NCBI GenBank assembly: GCA_020249025.1
Contig: JADCGM010000348.1
Coordinates: 1-12,873, forward strand
From: Alphaproteobacteria bacterium
GTDB taxonomy: Bacteria; Pseudomonadota; Alphaproteobacteria; Sphingomonadales; Sphingomonadaceae
DNA: 12,873 bases
Direction of reading: 5' to 3'
Within the stretch, counting starts at the first letter, position 1. Each line of letters starts with the position of its first letter. A model generated the notes under the pieces. That model was not told the DNA's origin and searched no databases. It saw only the letters and a program-made list of their open reading frames with translations. Below are positions 7,234-12,873 of the stretch, piece by piece. Made by a program: the position numbers and the translations under genes.

Positions 7234-8415
7234 ATGACCGCGCCTGCTCGCCGCCCCGGTCCGACTCCCGCCCACCGCTCGCGACTGGGGATCGCGGCTG
7301 CCGCGGCGCTGCTCGCATCGACGCCGGCTGCGGGCGCCTGCTTCTGGACGGTGCCGCGTAATCTCGCGCTACCCGAAACCAACACCCTTTACTGGCGCGC
7401 GGAGTTCCGGCTCGAGCGGGGTGAGCGGCTGGCGCTCGCGGGCGATTTTCCGCACGCGCGCCAGATGAGCTTTGCGCTCCACCGCGCCAGCGACAATGCC
7501 GGGGTGGCGGCGGCGCGCGACGTCGATCTCGAGCCCGTAGCGGGCGCCGACAACCCCTATCGCCCCGGCAGCCGTCGCCACGCGGTGCGCCGCGGCTTTT
7601 CGGTCGAGATCGATCCATGGGCGGCGGCGGCCCCGGGGCGGATGGACGGCGGTGTCGTCGGGCAGGGGCCGTTCGATGGCCGGCTGCTCTACCGCATCTA
7701 TCTGCCCGACCGGTCGAAGCCGGGCGGCGGCGTCGCTCTTCCGCGCGTCTGGAAGGTCGCGCCGGACGGCGTCCGCACGCCCCTCGGCGGGGATTGCCCC
7801 GACCCCCGAACCGTCGACATGCGCCAGACCCTCGGTCCGACCCGCATCCCGCCCGGGCCCGGCGCGGTCACCGATCCCATCGAGTGGCGCGGCTCGGCGG
7901 CCGCGCCGGGGAGCAGCGGCGATCTCCTCGTCAATCGCGACAACGCCTACGCCTATGCGCTGACAAGCTTCGCGCGCGGCGAGCTGCTGGTGCTCAGCGG
8001 AATCGCGCCGACGCACCCGCGCACCCTCGACGGTGCGCGGCGCATGGGCGTCGGGCAGGTTCGCTATTGGTCGATCTGCGCCTATCGCCACCCCTCCGAT
8101 CGCTCCGCCGCCTGTGTCGCGGACGAGGCCATCCCGCTGGCCCGCGACCGGCGCTACACCATCGTCATCGGCCCGGCGGCGCGCCGGCCGTCGAACGCGC
8201 GGCCGGACTGCGGGGTCGCCTGGATCGATGCGCCCGCCGATGGCGACGGCGCGGTGCTGCTCCGCCATGTCGCGCCCGATCCGGGCTTCGCCAACACCCC
8301 GCTCAACATCACCCCCGATCAGCTCGCGCGCGATGTGCTCGGACCGTTCGAACCCGTCGGCCGCTACCTGACACGGTCGCAGTTCGAGGCGCGCGGGTGC
8401 CGCGGCGGCAGGTGA
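7234..8415 (+). CDS. Unrecognised exported protein with internal two-fold repeat
   Basis: I do not recognise a named family for this 393-residue protein. It has an Ala-rich export signal (about 16-35, ending PAAGA) followed by Cys36. The mature part has six Cys (36, 188, 282, 294, 326, 389), compatible with disulphides in the periplasm. The residue three before Cys36 is Ala, not Leu, so a lipoprotein is doubtful. Two segments align: TNTLYWRAEF...RGERLALAGDFPHAR (49-76) with DNAYAYALTSF.RGELLVLSGIAPTHPR (236-263), sharing RGE.L.L.G and each followed by an aromatic/Ser strand and an arginine (84, 285). The first copy also loosely recalls the DUF1254 segment NNDTIYSSCFMDLSGGPMILG of the gene across the promoter. 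The start lies 14 bases after the tetR stop, with AGAGG upstream at a longish spacing. A role with the TonB/PQQ locus is inferred from position. Confidence 0.8.
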   Translation: MTAPARRPGPTPAHRSRLGIAAAAALLASTPAAGACFWTVPRNLALPETNTLYWRAEFRLERGERLALAGDFPHARQMSFALHRASDNAGVAAARDVDLEPVAGADNPYRPGSRRHAVRRGFSVEIDPWAAAAPGRMDGGVVGQGPFDGRLLYRIYLPDRSKPGGGVALPRVWKVAPDGVRTPLGGDCPDPRTVDMRQTLGPTRIPPGPGAVTDPIEWRGSAAAPGSSGDLLVNRDNAYAYALTSFARGELLVLSGIAPTHPRTLDGARRMGVGQVRYWSICAYRHPSDRSAACVADEAIPLARDRRYTIVIGPAARRPSNARPDCGVAWIDAPADGDGAVLLRHVAPDPGFANTPLNITPDQLARDVLGPFEPVGRYLTRSQFEARGCRGGR

Positions 8416-8457
8416 CGGCGGCAAGTCTCTGCCGCGACGTTCCACGATTGGCTACGA

Positions 8458-8479
8458 CGACCGCCGATGTCTGCGGTCG
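8458..8479 (+). other. Small inverted repeat downstream of the exported-protein gene
   Basis: CGACCGC at 8458-8464 can pair with GCGGTCG at 8473-8479 around an eight-base loop. There is no T-tract after it on the plus strand, so it may only stabilise the 3' end of the transcript. Confidence 0.3.
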
Positions 8480-8485
8480 ACCACG

Positions 8486-8527
8486 AAAAAGGCCTTGGCG
8501 AGCGTGGGCTCGGCCAAGGCCTTCTTT
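8486..8527 (-). terminator. Rho-independent terminator after tRNA-Asn, possibly bidirectional
   Basis: AAGGCCTTGGC-GAGC (8489-8503) pairs with GCTC-GGCCAAGGCCTT (8508-8523) around a GTGG loop, with one bulged base. On the minus strand the stem runs directly into TTTTT (8490-8486), giving a textbook terminator 15 bases beyond the tRNA 3' end. On the plus strand it is followed by CTTTCC, a poorer T-tract, so it may also help stop transcripts of the exported-protein gene. Confidence 0.88.
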
Positions 8528-8541
8528 CCGTGCGGAAGAAC

Positions 8542-8616
8542 TGGCTCCCCGGGTAGGATTCGAACCTACGACCGTCCGATTAACAGTCGGATGCTCTACC
8601 ACTGAGCTACCGAGGA
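8542..8616 (-). tRNA. tRNA-Asn (GTT anticodon)
   Basis: The 75-nt minus-strand gene folds as a full cloverleaf. The acceptor TCCTCGG pairs with CCGGGGA (one G-T pair), the D arm reads GCTCAGTGGTAGAGC, the anticodon loop CTGTTAA carries GTT for asparagine, and the T arm reads CGTAGGTTCGAATCCTACC. The discriminator is G and the 3' CCA is encoded. A promoter is present upstream and a terminator immediately downstream. Confidence 0.97.
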
Positions 8617-8631
8617 ATGTGGTGGGGCGGG

Positions 8632-8660
8632 CCTATATCAAGCGTCCCCCGGCGTGCCAA
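8632..8660 (-). promoter_or_regulatory. Sigma70-type promoter of tRNA-Asn
   Basis: The minus strand has TTGGCA (-35, 8660-8655), exactly 17 bases, then TATAGG (-10, 8637-8632). The -35 matches five of six and the -10 four of six consensus bases. The expected start is about 8625, nine bases before the mature tRNA 5' end. The GC-rich spacing between the -10 and the start is compatible with stringent control of stable RNA, but that is inference. Confidence 0.75.
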
Positions 8661-8686
8661 CACCTAATCCGTAAACGGACGCGCGC

Positions 8687-9466
8687 TCAGCTCAGGAACT
8701 GCTCCATCACGATGCGGTCGTCGAGCGCATATTCGGGGTCGAACAGCAGCTGGAGCACAAGGCTGCGGTCGGTGCTGATCTTCACCGAGGCGACGTCGCG
8801 CACCTCGAGCTGATCGGCGACCGCGCTGACCGGGCGCTTGCCGGCTTCGAGAATCCGGAACTCGATCACCGAGGTTTCGGGGATCAGCGCGCCGTGCCAG
8901 CGGCGCGGGCGGAACGGACTGATCGGTGTCAGCGCCAGCAAGTCGCTTTGCAGCGGCAGGATCGGGCCGTTGGCGGACAGGTTGTAGGCGGTCGAGCCGG
9001 CGGGCGTCGCAACGAGCACACCGTCGCAGGCAAGCTCCGACATCCGCACGCGCCCGTCGATCGAGATCTCGATCTTCGCCGCCTGACGCGTCTCGCGCAG
9101 TAGTGACACCTCGTTGATCGCCGGGCTGACGACATGCTCGCCGCGCACCGTGCGTGCTTCCATCGCCAGCGGGTGCAGCGTGAACGCCTTGGCCTTGCCC
9201 AACCGTTCCAAGAGCCCCTCGGGGTGGAACTCGTTCATCAGGAAGCCGACGGTGCCGAGGTTCATCCCGTAGACGGGGGCCGACTGCCGGCGATCGAGAA
9301 GGCCGTGCAGCGTCTGCAGCATGAAGCCGTCGCCGCCGAGGGCGACGATGAGCTTGGCCTCCTGAATTGGCACGAAATCGTAGAGGCCGCGCAGCTGCGC
9401 CGCCGCCTCCTGCGCGGGCGGCGTCGGCGAGGCGACGAGCGCGACGCGGTCGGTCGGCCGCGTCAT
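8687..9466 (-). CDS. nadK: NAD kinase
   Basis: This cytoplasmic enzyme phosphorylates NAD to NADP with ATP or polyphosphate (EC 2.7.1.23). The 259-residue length is usual for alphaproteobacterial NadK. Family motifs are present: GGDG at 44-47 (catalytic Asp46), GMNLGTVGFLMNE (67-79), the NE pair at 118-119 in SPAINEVSL, and TPAGSTAYNLSANGPIL (154-170), which binds the nucleotide. The ATG overlaps the moaA stop as ATGA, so the two are translationally coupled. It is the last gene of the leftward run. No terminator is seen before the tRNA-Asn promoter, so some read-through into the tRNA gene is possible. Confidence 0.97.
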   Translation of the reverse strand: MTRPTDRVALVASPTPPAQEAAAQLRGLYDFVPIQEAKLIVALGGDGFMLQTLHGLLDRRQSAPVYGMNLGTVGFLMNEFHPEGLLERLGKAKAFTLHPLAMEARTVRGEHVVSPAINEVSLLRETRQAAKIEISIDGRVRMSELACDGVLVATPAGSTAYNLSANGPILPLQSDLLALTPISPFRPRRWHGALIPETSVIEFRILEAGKRPVSAVADQLEVRDVASVKISTDRSLVLQLLFDPEYALDDRIVMEQFLS

Positions 9467-10494
9467 CCGCCGGTGACGCTCATATGGCGCGCGAGCGCGG
9501 GGGCGGCGCCGCGCCGCTCGATGACGAAATCATGGCCCTTGGGCTTGCGCGAGATCGCCTCGTCGAGCGCGGCGTCGAGCGCGTCGTCGCCGGCATGCGC
9601 GCGGACGATGGCGCGCAGGTCGGCGCTGTCGCCCTGGCCGAGGCACATGTAGAGCTGGCCGGTCGCGGTCAGCCGCACACGGTTGCAGCTTTCGCAGAAA
9701 TTATGGGTGAGCGGCGTGATGAAGCCCATCCGCAGGCCCGTTTCGCGGATGCGCACATAGCGCGCCGGGCCGCCGGTGCGGTCGGGCAGATCGTCGAGCG
9801 TCCAGCGCGACTCCAGCCGCTGGCGCACAAGGCTCAACGGCAGATAGCGGTCGGTGCGATCCTCCTCGACCTCGCCGAGCGGCATCGTCTCGATGAGCGT
9901 CAGGTCGTGGCCCTCGTCGGCGCACCACGCCATCAGCGTCTCGATCTCGTCCTCGTTGACGCCCTTCAGCGCCACCGTGTTGATCTTGATCCGCAGCCCC
10001 GCCGCCTTGGCCGCGGCGATTCCGGCCTGCACCTGCGCCAGCCGGCCCCAGCGCGTGATCCGCGCGAACTTGTCGGGATCGAGCGTGTCGAGGCTGACGT
10101 TGATGCGCCGCACACCCGCCGCTGCCAGTTCATCGGCGTAGCGCCCGAGCTGGCTGCCGTTGGTGGTGAGGGTCAGCTCGTCGAGCGCGCCCGTCGCCAG
10201 ATGCCGGCCGAGCGAGCGGACGAGATCCATGATCCCGCGCCGGACCAGCGGCTCGCCGCCGGTCAGCCGCAGCTTGCGCACGCCGCGGCGGACGAAGGCC
10301 GACGCGACGCGGTCGATCTCCTCGAGGCTCAGCACCTCCGCCTTGGGCAGGAAGGTCATGTGCTCAGACATGCAATAGACGCAGCGGAAATCGCAGCGGT
10401 CGGTCACCGAGACGCGCAGATAGGAGACGACCCGCGCGAACGGGTCGATGAGCGGCCGGGCCGCGGCGACGGGCCTGTCGGGCGTCAGGAGCAC
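9463..10494 (-). CDS. moaA: GTP 3',8-cyclase (molybdenum cofactor biosynthesis)
   Basis: This radical-SAM enzyme converts GTP to 3',8-cyclo-H2GTP, the first step of molybdopterin synthesis, with MoaC as the next enzyme. The N-terminal [4Fe-4S] motif CX3CX2C is C34, C38, C41 in TDRCDFRCVYCM; LTGGEPLVR (78-86) is the SAM-binding region. The C-terminal cluster ligands are C267, C270 and C284 (NFCESCNRVRLT, MCLG). The protein ends in the conserved GG needed for activity. No ATG is available in the right place; GTG at 10494 gives 343 residues, close to the usual length, and begins 10 bases after the regulator stop. No obvious ribosome site precedes it, so coupling to the upstream gene is likely. 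No moaC or other mo genes are in the window. Confidence 0.96.
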   Translation of the reverse strand: MLLTPDRPVAAARPLIDPFARVVSYLRVSVTDRCDFRCVYCMSEHMTFLPKAEVLSLEEIDRVASAFVRRGVRKLRLTGGEPLVRRGIMDLVRSLGRHLATGALDELTLTTNGSQLGRYADELAAAGVRRINVSLDTLDPDKFARITRWGRLAQVQAGIAAAKAAGLRIKINTVALKGVNEDEIETLMAWCADEGHDLTLIETMPLGEVEEDRTDRYLPLSLVRQRLESRWTLDDLPDRTGGPARYVRIRETGLRMGFITPLTHNFCESCNRVRLTATGQLYMCLGQGDSADLRAIVRAHAGDDALDAALDEAISRKPKGHDFVIERRGAAPALARHMSVTGG

Positions 10495-10504
10495 GGGCCA
10501 AGGG

Positions 10505-11542
10505 TTAATGCGCAGGGGAGGCCGCCGCAAGGGGACCGGGCCGCCGCAGCAGCGCGTAGGCGACACCGCCGCAGAACAGTGCGCCTTCGAGCCCGGCGGA
10601 GATCGCGGCGCTCATGGGGCCGAAGCCCGGCTCGCCGGCGAGCCCCGCCAGCGCATCGAGACGCAGCCGCGAGGCCGGAAACTGCGCCGCCAGCTCGGCG
10701 AGGCTGCCGCCGAGCAGCCGCCCGCCGAACAGGCTCGCCGTCACGCCGGCTTTCGCGCCGAGCGCCGCCGCCAGCACCACCGCCCAGCGCATCGCGAGGC
10801 CACGCTCAGCGGCCAGAACGCCGAGGCCGATCGCCAGCCCGAGCAGCGCCCCTTCGCCCGCCCCGGTGATGTCACCCGGCGCGCGGCCGAACAGCAGCGC
10901 GAAGGCGTCGAGCCCGACAAGCCGCGCCACCGCGCCGATCAGGAAGCCGCCCGCGCCCGCGCCCGCCACCGCGCGCACGCCGCCCCCGCCTGCCAGTGCC
11001 AGCCCGGCGGTCACCGCGCCGCCGCCGATCAGGCCGAGCAGCGCCGTCAGGACGGTCAGAACGACGATGGTCGAGATCGCGCCCGTCCCCGGGGCCGCGC
11101 CGCCGAGGATCGCGCCATAGACCAGCCCGCCGAGCGCGCCGGTCGCCGCCCCGCCGACCACGCCCGCCTGGATCGTCCGCCACAGGGGGGAGGGCAGGGG
11201 GGCGGCGAGCGCGGTGGCGGCTGCTGCGCCGGTCTCGACCGCGGCGATGAAGCGGTAGCCGTGCTTGGGCACCGTCTCGATGAAGCGCGGGTTGGCGGCA
11301 TCGTCGCCGAGCCGCTGGCGCAGCGTGCGGATGCACTGGGTGAGCGCCTCGTCGGTCACCGGCACGCCGCGCCAGACCTCGGCCATGAAGCGGTCCTTGG
11401 TGACGAGCGCGCCGGGCTCGCGCACCAAGAGGTCGAGCGCATCTAGATAGCGCGCATTGAGGTCGATCGCCGCGCCATCGCGCTCCAGCCGCCGGTCGTC
11501 AGGGCGGAAGTCGAAGCCGCCGAAGCGCAGCTGCCGGGTCAC
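10505..11542 (-). CDS. Winged-helix (OmpR/CadC-type) regulator fused to a Gly/Ala-rich membrane domain
   Basis: Residues 5-102 of 345 form a Trans_reg_C winged-helix domain (DFRPDDRRLERDG, LLVREPGALVTKDRFMAEVW, VTDEALTQCIRTLRQRLGD, PRFIETVPKHGYRFIA), which binds DNA. From about 123 the protein is very rich in Gly, Ala and Leu, with several hydrophobic stretches (about 123-148, 156-184, 192-218, 228-246, 253-270, 310-332), so four to six membrane passes are plausible. There is no response-regulator receiver and no large periplasmic sensor, unlike CadC or ToxR. It would be a membrane-tethered one-component regulator whose membrane part may sense an envelope signal; this is inference. The GTG at 11542 overlaps the LD-carboxypeptidase stop as GTGA and begins just before the domain. 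A longer reading to 11752 would add 70 Arg-rich residues overlapping that gene and is unlikely. Confidence 0.85.
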   Translation of the reverse strand: MTRQLRFGGFDFRPDDRRLERDGAAIDLNARYLDALDLLVREPGALVTKDRFMAEVWRGVPVTDEALTQCIRTLRQRLGDDAANPRFIETVPKHGYRFIAAVETGAAAATALAAPLPSPLWRTIQAGVVGGAATGALGGLVYGAILGGAAPGTGAISTIVVLTVLTALLGLIGGGAVTAGLALAGGGGVRAVAGAGAGGFLIGAVARLVGLDAFALLFGRAPGDITGAGEGALLGLAIGLGVLAAERGLAMRWAVVLAAALGAKAGVTASLFGGRLLGGSLAELAAQFPASRLRLDALAGLAGEPGFGPMSAAISAGLEGALFCGGVAYALLRRPGPLAAASPAH

Positions 11543-12579
11543 GACACCGCGGGCTCGAGGAGGCGAATCGCGCCCGTGTCCGCGTCGATCTCGGCGCGGA
11601 CGCCGACCGGCAGGCTGAACTGGTCGGCGATATGGCCGAACAGCGCGCCCTGGAAGGCGGGGACGCCCAGCGGCTTCAGATGCTGTTCGAGCACCTGCGA
11701 GAGCGTGTAGCCGCCGAGCGTCGCGCCGCTGCGCGCGCGGCAGTCGGTGCACTGGCCGAAGACGACGCCCGCGAGCTTGCCGAGGATGCCCGCCAGCCGG
11801 AGCTGGGTCAGCATCCGGTCGATCCGGTATTCGGCCTCGTCGACATCCTCGAGGAAGAGGATCGCGCCGGTGAAATCGGGCACATAGGGCGTGCCGACGA
11901 GCGCTGACAGCACGGTGAGGTTGCCGCCGAGCAGCCGCCCCTGCGCCTTGCCGCCGGTGAAGGTGCGGATCCGCCCTTCGCGCTGGACGAGGCGGTTCTC
12001 CTTGCCCGGCGGGTTGACGAGGGTCGGAGTGCCGCCGTCGAAGGCGATCTCGCGGAACGCCCTGACCGACAGCTCGCCCCAGGCGCTTGCGGCGTTGGGG
12101 CCGTGGATCGTCGTGAAGCCGCAGCGGGCGGCGAAGGCGAGATGCAGCGCGGTAATGTCCGAAAAGCCGGTGAGCAGCTTGGGCCTGGCGCGGATCGCCG
12201 CGAAATCGAGGTGGGGCAGGATGCGCGCACAGCCCCAGCCGCCGCGGATCGCGAACACCGCACGCACGCTGTCATCGGCATACATCGCCTGCAGATCGGC
12301 GGCGCGTTCCCGGTCGCTGCCGGCGAGATAGCCGTCACGCTTGGCGACATTGGGCGCGATCTTGGGGACGAGGCCGAGCGCGCGGACGGTGTCGGCGACA
12401 AGCTCGACATCGTAGCTGTCGTTGGAAAAGCCCGCCGGCTCGATCAGCCCGACGGTGTCGCCTTGGCGCAACCGCGGCGGGCGGCGCAGCCCGGGTGCGG
12501 GTGCTGCGGCAGTGGCAGGAAAGGCCATCGCGGCGGTGAGCGCGGCGGCGATGCGGAAGGTGTCGCGGCGGGTCGTCAT
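11539..12579 (-). CDS. Exported LD-carboxypeptidase, peptidase family S66
   Basis: S66 enzymes remove the terminal D-Ala from the L,D-linked tetrapeptides of peptidoglycan and so recycle or trim murein. The 346 residues include the family triad by position: nucleophile S140 (LTGFSDIT), E244 (LFLEDVDE) and H316 (GALFGH). IRGGWGCARIL (111-121) and GRLLGGNLTVL (214-224) are also typical. Unlike cytoplasmic LdcA, it begins with an apparent export signal (TTRRDTFRIAAALTAAMAFPATAAA within 1-26) with a twin-arginine-like pair, suggesting a periplasmic enzyme. The ATG lies 28 bases after the preceding oxygenase-like gene, with only a weak GGCGG upstream. The downstream membrane regulator overlaps it by four bases, so both may respond to cell-wall state. 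Family confidence is high, location moderate. Confidence 0.92.
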   Translation of the reverse strand: MTTRRDTFRIAAALTAAMAFPATAAAPAPGLRRPPRLRQGDTVGLIEPAGFSNDSYDVELVADTVRALGLVPKIAPNVAKRDGYLAGSDRERAADLQAMYADDSVRAVFAIRGGWGCARILPHLDFAAIRARPKLLTGFSDITALHLAFAARCGFTTIHGPNAASAWGELSVRAFREIAFDGGTPTLVNPPGKENRLVQREGRIRTFTGGKAQGRLLGGNLTVLSALVGTPYVPDFTGAILFLEDVDEAEYRIDRMLTQLRLAGILGKLAGVVFGQCTDCRARSGATLGGYTLSQVLEQHLKPLGVPAFQGALFGHIADQFSLPVGVRAEIDADTGAIRLLEPAVS

Positions 12580-12607
12580 CGCCGCCGAACCTAGAGCCTT
12601 GGCGGCC

Positions 12608-12873
12608 TTACCGAAAGGCCCAGCGCAGCGTCTGTGCGACGCCGCGGGTTCCGGCGCGCACCAGCGGCGTCGCCACGCCTGAGGGACGGAAGCCGTGCAT
12701 GCGCTGCGCCCAGCCGGGCAGCAGGTCGATCGCCGCCTGCCGCGCCAGCGCCTGCACGGGCTCGGCAGCGGCGGTGGTGGCGGGCGTTTCCATCAGCAGC
12801 CGCGCCATCTCGGCCGTGCGTGCGTCGTAGCGCAGTTCGGGGCGCATCGAGTCGATCAGCCGCCGCGCCTCGC
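12608..12873 (-). CDS. C-terminal fragment, MpaB/DUF2236-like oxygenase (5' end outside window)
   Basis: Only the last 87 residues are visible; the rest lies to the right. The segment LIDSMRPELRYDARTAEMARLLM, then LARQAAIDLLPGWAQRMHGF and a closing TRGVAQTLRWAF, resembles the C-terminal part of the MpaB/DUF2236 family. That family is haem-containing and includes the rubber oxygenase Lcp and ER-bound fungal oxygenases. The haem-ligand region is not in view, so function cannot be tested here. It ends in TAA 28 bases before the LD-carboxypeptidase and may be the first gene of, or lie upstream in, the same transcript. Confidence 0.65.
   Translation of the reverse strand, partial: EARRLIDSMRPELRYDARTAEMARLLMETPATTAAAEPVQALARQAAIDLLPGWAQRMHGFRPSGVATPLVRAGTRGVAQTLRWAFR

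Noticed and set aside
7300..7350. Lipoprotein signal at Cys36 of the unknown exported protein
   Set aside because: The residues before Cys are A-G-A without Leu/Val at -3, so the lipobox is poor; Cys36 may instead form a disulphide.
8668..8679. Palindrome TCCGTAAACGGA between nadK and the tRNA promoter
   Set aside because: A five-base stem with a two-base loop and no T-tract is too weak for a terminator; too short to call an operator without other copies.
10495..10566. Longer MoaA start inside the upstream regulator gene
   Set aside because: The extra 24 residues (GGPVPLRRPP type) are not part of the MoaA family and overlap the regulator's end; GTG at 10494 gives the normal length.
11543..11752. 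70-residue N-terminal extension of the winged-helix regulator
   Set aside because: It lies fully inside the LD-carboxypeptidase gene, is Arg-rich and lacks domain features; the GTG at 11542 sits right before the domain.
1..12873. CRISPR arrays, insertion sequences, phage genes, toxin-antitoxin pairs
   Set aside because: No regularly spaced repeats, transposase or integrase motifs, or small paired genes were seen on either strand.

Overview
The window is GC-rich and densely coded. It reads like a Sphingomonadaceae-type alphaproteobacterial chromosome (Sphingomonas, Rhizorhabdus or a relative). I infer this from the TonB-dependent receptor with its EILVTARKR-type TonB box, the many short overlaps between genes, the frequent GTG starts and the tRNA form. 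No species can be named from the sequence alone.

The left part (1-8415) looks like an accessory catabolic or uptake locus built around a divergent promoter. Leftward from 6418 run four tightly coupled genes, all with GTG starts. They encode a TonB-dependent outer-membrane receptor, a beta-lactamase-fold serine hydrolase, a DUF1254/DUF1214 protein and a PQQ-dependent dehydrogenase that runs off the window at base 1. Rightward from 6566 runs a TetR/AcrR repressor, then an unrecognised exported protein with an internal two-fold repeat. A near-perfect inverted repeat with 10-bp arms at 6481-6502 sits between the two transcription units and is a strong candidate TetR operator. Apart from the repressor, every protein of this locus carries an apparent export signal. 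A plausible reading is a cell-envelope pathway: uptake across the outer membrane, ester or amide hydrolysis, then PQQ-linked oxidation in the periplasm. The substrate cannot be deduced here.

The middle (8416-8686) holds a bulged terminator hairpin, a complete tRNA-Asn(GTT) gene on the minus strand and its sigma70-like promoter.

The right part (8687-12873) is a compact leftward housekeeping run. In transcription order it has the C-terminal end of an MpaB/DUF2236-like oxygenase, an exported S66 LD-carboxypeptidase, a winged-helix regulator fused to a glycine/alanine-rich multi-pass membrane domain, the molybdopterin synthesis enzyme MoaA and NAD kinase. The last four have overlaps or gaps of 10 bp or less, so they are probably co-transcribed. 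The gap after the oxygenase is 28 bp.

The most interesting items are the fully exported TonB/hydrolase/DUF1254/PQQ module with its operator, the duplicated unknown protein beside the repressor, and the membrane-bound winged-helix regulator.
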